64,000 nt of DNA from assembly GCA_001314715.1 (NCBI GenBank), contig LJSV01000001.1:62001-126000 (forward strand), in the 5' to 3' direction. This document shows, piece after piece, positions 54,529 through 64,000 of this stretch. The translations under genes and the position numbers were made by a program. The DNA is from Rhodobacteraceae bacterium HLUCCA12. GTDB taxonomy: Bacteria > Pseudomonadota > Alphaproteobacteria > Rhodobacterales > Rhodobacteraceae. Position 1 is the first letter of the stretch. Every line of letters begins with the position of its first letter. The notes beneath the pieces are model-generated. The model was not told where the DNA came from. It did no database searches and saw nothing but the letters and a program-made list of their open reading frames with translations.

Positions 54529-55434
54529 ATGCCCGTAACCCCCGAACAGCAAGCCGAAATCGACCACCTGCGCACGCGCGCGCGCCCGACGCTGCGCGCG
54601 GTGTCCGAGGGGATGGAACAGCACCTTTACCGCGCCCACCCGGTGCTGGACCACGGCTTCGTGCGCGCCATCGACTACATGGGCGATGACAGCGCCATCG
54701 TGCAGGCCGCGCGCGTCAGCTACGGCGCGGGCACCAAGCATGTGCAAAACGATGAGGGGCTGATCCGCTATCTGATGCGGCACTGGCATTCGACCCCGTT
54801 CGAGATGTGCGAGATCAAGCTGCATGTGAAACTGCCGGTGTTCGTGGCCCGCCAGTGGATCCGCCACCGCACCGCCAACGTGAACGAGTATTCCGCCCGC
54901 TATTCGATCCTGGATCGTGAATTCTATATACCCGCGCCCGAACAGTTGGCCGCGCAATCGACGCTCAATAACCAGGGCCGCGGCGCGGTGCTGGAGGGCG
55001 ACGAGGCCGTGCGCGTGCTGCACATGCTGAAATCCGACGCCGCGCAGATGTATGACCATTACGAGGCGATGCTGTCGCAAGACGGCCAGCAGGGCCTGGC
55101 GCGCGAACTGGCGCGGATGAACCTGCCGATGAACATCTATACCCAGTGGTACTGGAAGACCGACCTGCACAACCTGTTCCATTTCCTGCGGCTGCGCGCG
55201 GATGCCCATGCGCAATACGAAATCCGCGTCTATGCCGAGACGATCGCGGCGATGGTCGCCGACTGGGTGCCGCTGGCCTATGCGGCGTTCGAGGATTACC
55301 GCATGGGCGGCGCCACCCTGTCGGCCAAGGCGCTTGATTGCCTGCGGCGGATGTTGAAGGGTGAGGAAGTGACGCAGGAAACCTCGGGCATGAGCAAGGG
55401 GGAATGGCGGGAGTTTATGGGGGTGATTGGGTGA
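54529..55434 (+). CDS. thyX: Flavin-dependent thymidylate synthase
   Basis: 301-residue FAD enzyme making dTMP from dUMP with methylene-THF as one-carbon donor. The ThyX motif [15 protein letters not shown] (RHR-x7-S) is present, along with [12 protein letters not shown] and the late [15 protein letters not shown]. Start at 54529. The final eight bases overlap the following AT-rich gene. Confidence 0.96.
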   Translation: MPVTPEQQAEIDHLRTRARPTLRAVSEGMEQHLYRAHPVLDHGFVRAIDYMGDDSAIVQAARVSYGAGTKHVQNDEGLIRYLMRHWHSTPFEMCEIKLHVKLPVFVARQWIRHRTANVNEYSARYSILDREFYIPAPEQLAAQSTLNNQGRGAVLEGDEAVRVLHMLKSDAAQMYDHYEAMLSQDGQQGLARELARMNLPMNIYTQWYWKTDLHNLFHFLRLRADAHAQYEIRVYAETIAAMVADWVPLAYAAFEDYRMGGATLSAKALDCLRRMLKGEEVTQETSGMSKGEWREFMGVIG

Positions 55435-56287
55435 GGCGGTGGCAAGAAATTCTCCTAGAAAACACCATTATGTTCCTAAGGCACTTATCAACTTCTTTCG
55501 TTTTAACGAAACGCAAGTATTTTTCTTCGAGAGGGATAAAGGAATAATTGAGACGCGGAATCCGCAGTCAATTTTCTATGGTAAACATCTCTTCTCGCGT
55601 GTAGATGAACATGGACGCAAGCACCCTGAAATAGAAAGGCGATTCGGGCGGGAGATAGATAACGATATATACAAGTTTGTTTCCCGCAGGTTGTCGCCGG
55701 CTGCAAATAATATCGATCGATCGATTACGAAGGAAGAGCGTCTCTTTTTCCAGCGCTTACTAATTAATCTTATTATTCGGCCGCCCGAAACACACGAATA
55801 CCTTTTCCGCATGCCCTTAGCGAGAATTGCTCTAAAAATAAATCATTTGTCCGAAGTTGTTCGCCTTGGGCGGGCGAAAGCGTCGCGACGACGTAGCGCT
55901 TCAAAATCTACATTTATACAAGAAATAATAGGGTCTGCCCACGATATCCACGCGCATTATCTATCGAGGCACGGAATTTACTTTTTGTATCCAGATGAAG
56001 GTAGTCGAGATTTCATTTTGGGGGCGAATCCAGTTATTAGAAACTTTCTAACAAAGAGACAAGGAAATCAACACCCTGAAGGACCAACAAAAAACCGAAC
56101 AGAGTACTTTTTACCTTTAGCTCCGAGTCTTGGGATACTATTTTCTGGAAACGTTTCGGATAACAGCATATACATTATTAATGATGCGCAAGTTGCTGCC
56201 TTGAATAATGCAGCCTATCGTTTAAGTCCTGCAATTGTTTCCAGATCAGCAGAGTTGATCAAAGAGACTGTCGCGTCTGCAAGTTGA
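55427..56287 (+). CDS. DUF4238 family protein, AT-rich, probably horizontally acquired
   Basis: 286 residues from a TTG at 55427 (a GTG at 55439 is an alternative). The N-terminal [13 protein letters not shown] is the hallmark of DUF4238 proteins, whose function is unknown. Composition is strikingly different from all neighbours: AT-rich, with many AAA, ATA and TTT codons, against the very GC-rich third positions elsewhere. The shift begins exactly after the thyX stop and ends around 56320. No mobility gene, repeat or tRNA flanks it. DUF4238 genes often sit as singletons in variable loci. Confidence 0.8.
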   Translation: MGEAVARNSPRKHHYVPKALINFFRFNETQVFFFERDKGIIETRNPQSIFYGKHLFSRVDEHGRKHPEIERRFGREIDNDIYKFVSRRLSPAANNIDRSITKEERLFFQRLLINLIIRPPETHEYLFRMPLARIALKINHLSEVVRLGRAKASRRRSASKSTFIQEIIGSAHDIHAHYLSRHGIYFLYPDEGSRDFILGANPVIRNFLTKRQGNQHPEGPTKNRTEYFLPLAPSLGILFSGNVSDNSIYIINDAQVAALNNAAYRLSPAIVSRSAELIKETVASAS

Positions 56288-56547
56288 CAAGAACTCATTT
56301 ACTATTGTTCGTTGATATGCTCGTTGGCCTCTTGGCCCGGGCAGCGCCTGACCCGCACCGTCACGCCGCAGGCGTGCCTCCGGCCCGAGGGGCGGCCGCT
56401 TCTCGCCCACCGCTCGGGCCGGGCGCTGCCCTCTGGTCCAGACAGCACCGCCCGCGCGCCATCTGACGACGGGCAGGGGCACTTCCGGTCCCACCCCTCA
56501 CCAACACGCGAATTGCCTCCCCTCCCACAATCCGCCATAACGCTGCC

Positions 56548-56991
56548 ATGATCGACGCGCTCAAGACCCTCTTTGCCCCCCGTCCCGCCGCCACCGACCG
56601 CGAGATCGAACCCGATCTGGCCGTGGCCACCCTCTTGGTCGAGGCCGCCTGCGCCGATGGCACCTTTGACGACGACGAACGCCACGCCGTCGATGCCCTG
56701 CTGTCGGACATGTTCGACCTGCCCGACCCGGCGCCGCTGCGCCAGCGCGCCGAGGCCGCGCAGGCACAGGCCGCCGACCTCGTGCGCTTTACCCGCGTGG
56801 TCAAGGCCCTCAGCCACGATCAGCGCATCGCCCTGATCGAGGCCTTGTGGCAGGTGGTTCTGGTCGATCACCACCGCGACCCGCATGAGGATGCGCTGCT
56901 GCGCCATCTGGCCCCGCTGCTGGGCCTCGACGACCGCGAAAGCGCCGAGGCGCGCCTGCGCGTGATGGCCCGCGCCGGGCAGGCGGGCTGA
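56548..56991 (+). CDS. TerB-like (TerB/DjlA-fold) protein
   Basis: 147-residue all-helical acidic protein. AVATLLVEAACADGTFDDDERHAV and the second repeat ALIEALWQVVLVDHHRDPHEDALLRHL are the two metal-binding-like helices of the TerB family. Often annotated as tellurite resistance, but no other ter gene is present, so a general housekeeping role is more likely. 67 bases before the decarboxylase gene. Confidence 0.85.
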   Translation: MIDALKTLFAPRPAATDREIEPDLAVATLLVEAACADGTFDDDERHAVDALLSDMFDLPDPAPLRQRAEAAQAQAADLVRFTRVVKALSHDQRIALIEALWQVVLVDHHRDPHEDALLRHLAPLLGLDDRESAEARLRVMARAGQAG

Positions 56992-57057
56992 ACACCGCCT
57001 TGCAACCGGCTGGCGTTGCTGCTTTTCTGGCGCTCTGCCCCTGATGTGCGAGGCCCC

Positions 57058-58479
57058 ATGAGTGACACCCCCGACCAGACCCCCGGCATGGACTGGGACG
57101 AGTTCGCCCGCTGGGGCCGCCGGATCGCCGATTGGGGCGCCGAGTATCATCGCACGCTGCGCGAACGCCCGGTGCGCGCGCCGCTGACCCCCGGCGCAAC
57201 CCGCGCCGCGCTGCCCGCCGCCCCGCCCGAAACCGGGCAGGAGATGGGCGCGATCCTGTCCGATCTGGATGCCCATATCCTGCTCGGCCTGACGCATTGG
57301 CAGCACCCGCGCTTTTTCGCCTATTTCCCCGCCAATGCCGCGCCGCCCTCGATGCTGGCGGAATTCGTCACCGCGATTCTGGCCCCGCAATGCATGCTGT
57401 GGCAGACCTCGCCCGCCGCGACCGAGCTGGAAAGCCTGGTGCTGGACTGGCTGCGCCAGGCGCTGGCCCTGCCCGAGGGGTTTTCCGGCGTGATCCAGGA
57501 TAGCGCCTCGTCGGCGACGCTGGCGGCGGTCTTGGTCATGCGCGAACGCGCGCTGGACTGGGCCGGCAACCGTGACGGGCTGGCGGGGCAGGGGCAGGTG
57601 CGTATCTATGCCTCGCCCGAGGTGCACAGCTCGATCGAGCGGGCGGTCTGGATCGCGGGGATCGGCGCGCGCAACCTCGTGCGCATCCCCGTGAGCGGCC
57701 CCAACCGCGGCATGGACCCGGACGCCCTGCGCGCCGCCATCGCCGCCGACCGCGCCGCGGGCCACCTGCCGGCCGGCGTGATCGCCTGCACCGGCGCAAC
57801 TGGCACCGGCGCCAGCGACGATCTGCGCGCGGTGCTGGAGGTGGCGCGCGCAGCCGGCCTTTACAGCCATGTCGATGCCGCCTGGGCCGGTGCCGCCATG
57901 ATCTGCCCCGAGATGCGCGCCCTTTGGCACGGGGTCGAGGGCGCAGATTCGGTCGTGGTGAACCCGCACAAATGGCTGGGCGCGCAGTTCGACTGCACCG
58001 CGCACTACCTGCGCGACCCCGAACCGCTGGTCCGCACGCTGGCGATCCAGCCCGAATACCTGCGCACCCATGGCGCCGACGGATTCGTCAACTATTCCGA
58101 ATGGTCGATCCCGCTGGGCCGGCGGTTTCGCGCGCTCAAGCTGTGGTTCGTGCTGCGGCACTACGGGCTTGAGGGGTTGCGCGCCATGATCCGCAATCAT
58201 GTGCGCTGGTCGCAGGCCCTGTGCGCGCGGCTGCGCGACGATCCCCGCTTCGAGATCGTGACCGATCCGGTGCTGTCGCTCTTTACCTTTCGGCGGCGCG
58301 GCGGCGATGAGGCCGCGCAACTGGCACTGCTGGCGCGCATCAACGACGACGGCCGGATCTATCTGACCCAGACGCGCATCGACGGGGCGCTGGCAATCCG
58401 GTTCCAGGCCGGGGCGATGGCGACCACCGCGGCGGATGTCGAGATGGCCTATACGGTGCTGGACGAACTGGCGCGATAG
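57058..58479 (+). CDS. Group II PLP-dependent decarboxylase (aromatic-L-amino-acid decarboxylase-like)
   Basis: 473-residue fold type I PLP enzyme. The PLP lysine is in NPHKWLGAQFD; other family motifs are HPRFFAYFPANAAPPS, SSATLAAVLVMRERAL, YASPEVHSSIERAV, ATTGTT-like CTGATGTGASDD and HVDAAWAGAA. Length and motif order fit DDC/tyrosine/tryptophan decarboxylases. A GAGG ribosome site precedes the ATG at 57058. The amino acid substrate cannot be read from the sequence. Confidence 0.9.
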   Translation: MSDTPDQTPGMDWDEFARWGRRIADWGAEYHRTLRERPVRAPLTPGATRAALPAAPPETGQEMGAILSDLDAHILLGLTHWQHPRFFAYFPANAAPPSMLAEFVTAILAPQCMLWQTSPAATELESLVLDWLRQALALPEGFSGVIQDSASSATLAAVLVMRERALDWAGNRDGLAGQGQVRIYASPEVHSSIERAVWIAGIGARNLVRIPVSGPNRGMDPDALRAAIAADRAAGHLPAGVIACTGATGTGASDDLRAVLEVARAAGLYSHVDAAWAGAAMICPEMRALWHGVEGADSVVVNPHKWLGAQFDCTAHYLRDPEPLVRTLAIQPEYLRTHGADGFVNYSEWSIPLGRRFRALKLWFVLRHYGLEGLRAMIRNHVRWSQALCARLRDDPRFEIVTDPVLSLFTFRRRGGDEAAQLALLARINDDGRIYLTQTRIDGALAIRFQAGAMATTAADVEMAYTVLDELAR

Positions 58480-58543
58480 CCGGGCGCGCGCGGTTCCGTG
58501 CAACAACCTGTCGCGCGGGCAAAATTTTCGCATCGAGCGGGTG

Positions 58544-58572
58544 TTGACACGCTCTCGGCGGTTTCCTAGATA
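58544..58572 (+). promoter_or_regulatory. groES promoter
   Basis: TTGACA and TAGATA separated by 17 bases, with the CIRCE element beginning 7 bases after the -10 box. This is the housekeeping-type promoter expected for HrcA-controlled groESL. Confidence 0.8.
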
Positions 58573-58579
58573 GCAGTCG

Positions 58580-58606
58580 TTAGCACTCACGTCCTGCGAG
58601 TGCTAA
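58580..58606. promoter_or_regulatory. CIRCE element (HrcA operator)
   Basis: TTAGCACTC-N9-GAGTGCTAA, an exact match to the CIRCE consensus, located at the predicted transcription start and 35 bases before groES. Binding of HrcA represses groESL outside heat shock. Confidence 0.97.
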
Positions 58607-58641
58607 AACTTTCAAACCTGGAACCTAGGGAGCGTTCTCAG

Positions 58642-58929
58642 ATGGCATTCAAACCCCTCCATGACCGTGTGCTGGTGCGTCGCGTCGAAAGCGACGACAA
58701 GACCAAGGGCGGCCTGATCATCCCCGATTCCGCCAAGGAAAAGCCCGCCGAGGGCGAGATCATCTCGGTCGGCGAAGGCGCGCGCAAGGACTCGGGCGAG
58801 CTGATCGCGCCGTCGGTCAAGGCCGGCGACCGTGTGCTGTTCGGCAAATGGTCGGGCACAGAAGTGACGATCGACGGTGAAGAGCTGCTGATCATGAAGG
58901 AAAGCGACATCCTCGGCATCATCGCCTGA
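58642..58929 (+). CDS. groES: Co-chaperonin GroES
   Basis: 95-residue heptameric lid of the GroEL chamber. [11 protein letters not shown] at the N-terminus, the mobile loop [16 protein letters not shown] and the terminal [11 protein letters not shown] are diagnostic. Start chosen at 58642 (family begins MAFKPL). First gene of the CIRCE-controlled groESL operon. Confidence 0.98.
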   Translation: MAFKPLHDRVLVRRVESDDKTKGGLIIPDSAKEKPAEGEIISVGEGARKDSGELIAPSVKAGDRVLFGKWSGTEVTIDGEELLIMKESDILGIIA

Positions 58930-58943
58930 GAGTCGCGATCTGA

Positions 58944-60635
<1,692 letters not shown>

Positions 60636-60663
60636 TCCCGGCCATCTGGCCTGACGAGAACCG

Positions 60664-60694
60664 GGGGCGGCCTTTGGGCCGCCCCTTTCCTTTG
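60664..60694 (+). terminator. groESL terminator
   Basis: GGGGCGGCC-TTTG-GGCCGCCCC (9-bp perfect stem) followed by TTTCCTTTG, 28 bases after the groEL stop. Confidence 0.85.
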
Positions 60695-60722
60695 CGCCGG
60701 TGCTTCCGCGTTTCGGTGGGGT

Positions 60723-60763
60723 GGCCGGGGCCGCCGGGGCCTTCAGCCCCGGCGGCCCCGGCC
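60723..60763. repeat. 18-bp perfect inverted repeat in the groEL/slyX convergent gap
   Basis: Perfect 18-bp GC-only stem (GGCCGGGGCCGCCGGGGC and its complement) with the loop CTTCA, no T run. It sits 35 bases before the slyX stop and may act as a transcription block between convergent genes. Confidence 0.75.
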
Positions 60764-60797
60764 CGGGTCTGCGCACCCTTCGGGCGCGCCGCCCCGC

Positions 60798-61007
60798 CTA
60801 CCAGTGCGGGGGTTTCTGATCGGCCAGCGGAACCTGCGCGCCGTCTTGCACCATGCGCTCGGCCTCGCGCTCGGCCAACTGGCCCAGAAGCCGTTTGAGC
60901 CGCGCGATCTCGGCGTCCTGGGCATGCAGGATATCGCTCATGTCGTCGATGGCGCGGGCCAGATGGGCGATCTGCTCTTCGATGCGGTTGACGGCGTCTT
61001 GATCCAT
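60798..61007 (-). CDS. slyX: SlyX family protein
   Basis: 69-residue helical coiled-coil protein ([40 protein letters not shown]) ending in the SlyX tail KPPHW-type. The ATG at 61007 has an AAGGAG ribosome site. Function unknown. Divergent from hisS. Confidence 0.9.
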   Translation of the reverse strand: MDQDAVNRIEEQIAHLARAIDDMSDILHAQDAEIARLKRLLGQLAEREAERMVQDGAQVPLADQKPPHW

Positions 61008-61162
61008 GGGCGCTCCTTTTCCTGACCCATATCGGCGCCCAAACGGGGGGGCGTCAACCGCCATCGGGGGCCTTGACTGGCCGCGCCCACCCTCCGGCTT
61101 GCCCCGCGCCCACCCTTGGGCTAGACCACCGCCAACCAACGACACGAGTGGACCCACGCTGC

Positions 61163-62665
61163 ATGGCCAAGACCAAAGCCCCCCGCCGCCCCAGGGCCGA
61201 GACGCCAAAGGGCTTTCGTGACTATTTCGGTGCCGAGGTCACGGCGCGCAAGGCGATGCTGGACACGATCGCGCGGGTCTATCATCGCTATGGCTTCGAC
61301 CCGCTGGAGACCAGCGCGGTCGAGACCGTCGAGGCCCTGGGCAAGTTCCTGCCCGATGTCGATCGCCCCAACGCCGGGGTGTTCGCCTGGCAAGAGGGCG
61401 AGGAGGACGGGCGCGGCGACTGGCTGGCGCTGCGCTATGACCTGACCGCGCCGCTGGCGCGCGTCGCCGCGCAGTATCGCAACGACCTGCCCAGCCCTTA
61501 CCGGCGCTATGCGATGGGTCCGGTCTGGCGCAATGAAAAGCCGGGGCCGGGGCGGTTTCGGCAGTTTTATCAATGCGATGCGGATACGGTGGGCAGCGGG
61601 TCGGTTGCGGCGGACGCCGAGATCTGCGCGATGCTGGCGGATGTGTTCGAGGCGTTGGGGCTGGCAGGCGACTATGTTGTGCGGATCAACAACCGCAAGG
61701 TGCTGAACGGGGTGATGGAGGTCGCGGGCATTCTGGACCCTTCCAACCCCGAGAAGTTCGCCCATGAGCGCGGGATCGTCTTGCGCGCCATCGACAAGCT
61801 GGACCGGCTGGGCGCGGACGGGGTGCGCGCCTTGCTGGGCGAGGGACGCAGGGACGAGAGCGGGGATTTCACCAAGGGGGCGGGGCTGAGCGAGACACGG
61901 GCCGAGGTCGTGTTGGCCTTCGTCGCGGCGCGGCGCGACACGGGCGCCGAAACCGCGCGGGTTTTGCGCGGACTGGTCGGCGGCTCGAAGATCGGTATGG
62001 ACGGCGTTGACGAACTTGAAGAAATCGCCGCCTTGCTCGACGCCCAAGGCTATGGCCCCGACCGCATCATCATCGACCCTTCGGTCGTGCGGGGCCTCGG
62101 CTATTACACCGGCCCGGTCTATGAGGCCGAGCTGACCTTTGAAATCCTCGACGACAAGGGCCGCAAACGGCAGTTCGGCTCGGTCGCCGGGGGCGGGCGC
62201 TATGACGATCTGGTCAAGCGTTTCACCGGGCAGGCGGTGCCGGCGACCGGTGTCAGCATCGGGGTGGACCGGTTGCTGGCGGCGCTGGCGGCCAGGGGAC
62301 AGGCGCAAGAGGCCGCGCAGGGCCCGGTGGTCGTCACCGTCATGGACCGCACCCGCATGGCCGACTATCAAGCCATGGCCAGCGACCTGCGCCGTGCCGG
62401 TATCCGCGCCGAGGTCTATCTGGGCAACCCCAAGAACTTCGGCAACCAGTTGAAATACGCCGACAAACGCGGCGCGCCGGTCGCCATCATCCAGGGCGAG
62501 GACGAGGCGGCGCGCGGCGTCGTCCAGATCAAGGATCTGGTCCTGGGCGCAAAGATCGCCGAAAACGCGACGCTGGAGGAATGGAAGGCCCGCCCGGCCC
62601 AGCAAGAGGTCGCGCGCGAAGATCTGGTCGGGGCGGTGCAGCGGATCCTGGACGGGCCGACATGA
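61163..62665 (+). CDS. hisS: Histidyl-tRNA synthetase
   Basis: 500-residue class II aminoacyl-tRNA synthetase. Motif 1 region after [12 protein letters not shown], motif 2 [20 protein letters not shown], histidine site [14 protein letters not shown], motif 3 [13 protein letters not shown] and a C-terminal anticodon domain ([21 protein letters not shown] split by no insertion). Somewhat longer than E. coli HisS (424), as in alphaproteobacteria. Overlaps hisZ by four bases. Confidence 0.96.
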   Translation: MAKTKAPRRPRAETPKGFRDYFGAEVTARKAMLDTIARVYHRYGFDPLETSAVETVEALGKFLPDVDRPNAGVFAWQEGEEDGRGDWLALRYDLTAPLARVAAQYRNDLPSPYRRYAMGPVWRNEKPGPGRFRQFYQCDADTVGSGSVAADAEICAMLADVFEALGLAGDYVVRINNRKVLNGVMEVAGILDPSNPEKFAHERGIVLRAIDKLDRLGADGVRALLGEGRRDESGDFTKGAGLSETRAEVVLAFVAARRDTGAETARVLRGLVGGSKIGMDGVDELEEIAALLDAQGYGPDRIIIDPSVVRGLGYYTGPVYEAELTFEILDDKGRKRQFGSVAGGGRYDDLVKRFTGQAVPATGVSIGVDRLLAALAARGQAQEAAQGPVVVTVMDRTRMADYQAMASDLRRAGIRAEVYLGNPKNFGNQLKYADKRGAPVAIIQGEDEAARGVVQIKDLVLGAKIAENATLEEWKARPAQQEVAREDLVGAVQRILDGPT

Positions 62666-63771
62666 GCATTCCCGGCCTCGATCCGGCGGGCGCGCGCGCC
62701 GTCGGCGCAGAGCTTTTCGCCGCCTTCCAGGCCGAAGGTGCGCAACCGGTCGAGGCCGCGATCCTGCAACCGGCCGAAACGCTGCTGGATCTTTACGGCG
62801 AGGATATTCGCGCGCGCGCCTATGTCACCACCGATCCGCTGGAAGGCGAGATGATGTTGCGCCCGGACTTCACGGTGCCGGTGGTGCAGGCGCATATGCG
62901 CGACGGGGCCGAACCCGCGCGCTATTGCTACCTGGGCGAGGTCTTTCGCAAGCAGGAAAGCCCCGGCGCCATGCGTCTGTCGGAATACCTTCAGGCCGGC
63001 TACGAGGTCTTCGACCGCGACCGCCCGCTGGATGCGGATGCCGAGGTCTTCGCGCTGTTCTCGCGGCTGTTGGCGCCCTTGGGCCTGCGCGCGGCGACCG
63101 GCGACATCGGCATCCTGCGCGCGGCCGTGACGGGCTTGCCGACATCGGCCCCGCGCAAGGCGGCGCTGATGCGCCACCTGTGGCGCCCGCGCCGGTTTCG
63201 GGCGCTTCTGGATCGCTATGCCGGGCGCAGCGCGGTGCCGCCCGCGCGCGCGGCCTTGCTGGCGCGGCTGGCACGCGGCGAGGCGGTGCAATCGGACGCG
63301 CCGCATATCGGGCTGCGCAGCCCGGCCGAGATCGCGGCGCGGCTGAAGACGCTGGCCGAGGACGCCGAGACCCCGCCGCTGGCCGGGGCGCTGGTCGACG
63401 GGCTTGAGGCGGTCACGGCCATTTCCGCCAAATCGCCCGCCGCCCTGACGGCCCTGCGCGAGGCCGCGCGCGCGATGCCCTGGATCGCGGCCTCGGTCGA
63501 GGGGTTCGCGCGCAGGCTGGAAGCGTTGTCGGCGCGCGGGATCGACGTTGAGGCGCTGGATTACGAAGGCAGCTATGGCCGCACGACGCTGGAATACTAC
63601 GACGGCTTCGTGTTCGGCCTTTATGCCGAACGCCGCCCCGACCTGCCGCCCGTCGCCACCGGCGGGCGCTATGACGCGCTGACCGCCGTCCTGGGGCAGG
63701 GGCGTTCGATTCCGGCGGTGGGCGGCGTGATCCGGCCGGCGCTGGTGGCAGCCTTGCAAAGGGGCGCGTGA
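62662..63771 (+). CDS. hisZ: ATP phosphoribosyltransferase regulatory subunit HisZ
   Basis: 369-residue HisRS paralogue that activates the short form of HisG in histidine biosynthesis. Shares class II synthetase motifs ([26 protein letters not shown], terminal [12 protein letters not shown]) but lacks the anticodon domain. Start overlaps the hisS stop (ATGA) and its stop overlaps the hisG start (TGATG). Confidence 0.94.
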   Translation: MSIPGLDPAGARAVGAELFAAFQAEGAQPVEAAILQPAETLLDLYGEDIRARAYVTTDPLEGEMMLRPDFTVPVVQAHMRDGAEPARYCYLGEVFRKQESPGAMRLSEYLQAGYEVFDRDRPLDADAEVFALFSRLLAPLGLRAATGDIGILRAAVTGLPTSAPRKAALMRHLWRPRRFRALLDRYAGRSAVPPARAALLARLARGEAVQSDAPHIGLRSPAEIAARLKTLAEDAETPPLAGALVDGLEAVTAISAKSPAALTALREAARAMPWIAASVEGFARRLEALSARGIDVEALDYEGSYGRTTLEYYDGFVFGLYAERRPDLPPVATGGRYDALTAVLGQGRSIPAVGGVIRPALVAALQRGA

Positions 63772-64000
63772 TGGGTCTCAAGATCGGTGTGCCGTCCAAG
63801 GGCCGGCTGATGGAACAATGCTTCGACTGGTTCGGGGCGCGCGGCGTGGTCATGCGCCGCACCGGAAACGAGCGCGAGTATTCCGGTGCGATCGACGGGG
63901 TCGAGGGGGCGGCGATGGTGCTGCTGTCGGCAGGCGAGATCCCGCGCGAACTGGCGGCGGGGCGGATTCATCTGGGCGTGACCGGCACCGACCTGGTGCG
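63771..64000 (+). CDS. hisG: ATP phosphoribosyltransferase catalytic subunit HisG, 3'-truncated by window
   Basis: First 76 residues of the enzyme catalysing the first step of histidine biosynthesis. IGVPSKGRLMEQCFDWF and HLGVTGTDLV are typical of HisG. Next to hisZ, so this should be the short, HisZ-dependent form. The gene continues beyond the window end. Confidence 0.93.
   Translation, partial: MGLKIGVPSKGRLMEQCFDWFGARGVVMRRTGNEREYSGAIDGVEGAAMVLLSAGEIPRELAAGRIHLGVTGTDLV

Noticed and set aside
56288..56547. A gene or mobile-element end in the 260-base gap after the DUF4238 gene
   Set aside because: No ORF with a ribosome site, no direct or terminal inverted repeat matching the other side of the AT-rich gene; only a small GCA-looped stem near 56370.
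56302..58590. A very long minus-strand open frame (762 codons) opposite terB-like and the decarboxylase gene
   Set aside because: It is antisense to two genes with clear family motifs, and its translation is Arg/Gln/Gly/His-rich low-complexity sequence typical of reversed GC-rich codons.

Overview
The window is GC-rich chromosomal DNA from an alphaproteobacterium, most likely Rhodobacteraceae/Paracoccaceae (Rhodobacter-Paracoccus type). Evidence: the block dusB-ntrB-ntrC-ntrY-ntrX-trkA-trkH-hfq-hflX, an ispD-ispF fusion, the C4-pathway 5-aminolevulinate synthase HemA, an NtrC without the sigma-54 contact loop (a trait known from Rhodobacter capsulatus), thyX, CIRCE-controlled groESL and a hisS-hisZ-hisG string. 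I saw no tRNA, rRNA, CRISPR array, prophage or insertion sequence. The only clearly foreign-looking gene is an AT-rich DUF4238 gene at about 55.4-56.3 kb.

Layout. 1-2.8 kb: 3' part of a methylcrotonyl-CoA carboxylase alpha subunit and HMG-CoA lyase (leucine/isovalerate branch), closed by a strong hairpin. 2.9-13 kb: a catabolic cluster on the minus strand (SDR, LivG-type ATPase, acyl-CoA ligase, LivH, LivM, LivF, binding protein), a tandem double-TetR regulator and a divergent BadH-like dehydrogenase. Two near-identical palindromes (CTAACA-YR-TGTTAG) sit in front of the transcription units, so this looks like one regulon for importing, CoA-activating and reducing a (probably cyclic) carboxylic acid. 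13-19 kb: BNR-repeat protein, 1-Cys peroxiredoxin, amidase and the overlapping ispDF-pgpA-cinA operon. 19-31 kb: nitrogen regulation, potassium uptake, Hfq and HflX. 31-37 kb: orphan FliG-like protein, ispG, rodZ and hemA, with FNR-type boxes and an unexplained plus-strand terminator that suggests a small RNA.

37-47 kb is accessory catabolism: M20 peptidase, cytochrome P450, a luciferase-like oxidoreductase, an AraC regulator divergent from SDR + StyA-like monooxygenase + flavin reductase (the composition of the indole-oxidation iif/ind clusters), then a MarR regulator divergent from a RutA-like LLM monooxygenase + second flavin reductase. Candidate operators are visible for both regulators. 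Two copies of a double-hairpin repeat lie in this region. 47-54 kb: fumC, a secreted pair (unknown protein + SUMF1-fold protein lacking the usual catalytic cysteines) and a convergent uncharacterised membrane-anchored protein. 54-64 kb: metal-binding HMA protein, glyoxalase, thyX, the foreign DUF4238 gene, a TerB-like protein, a PLP decarboxylase, groESL, slyX and hisS-hisZ-hisG (cut by the window end).

The items I would follow up first are the tandem-TetR regulon, the iif-like cluster with its adjoining LLM monooxygenase, the FNR-box/orphan-terminator locus at 32.2-32.4 kb, and the SUMF1-like secreted pair.
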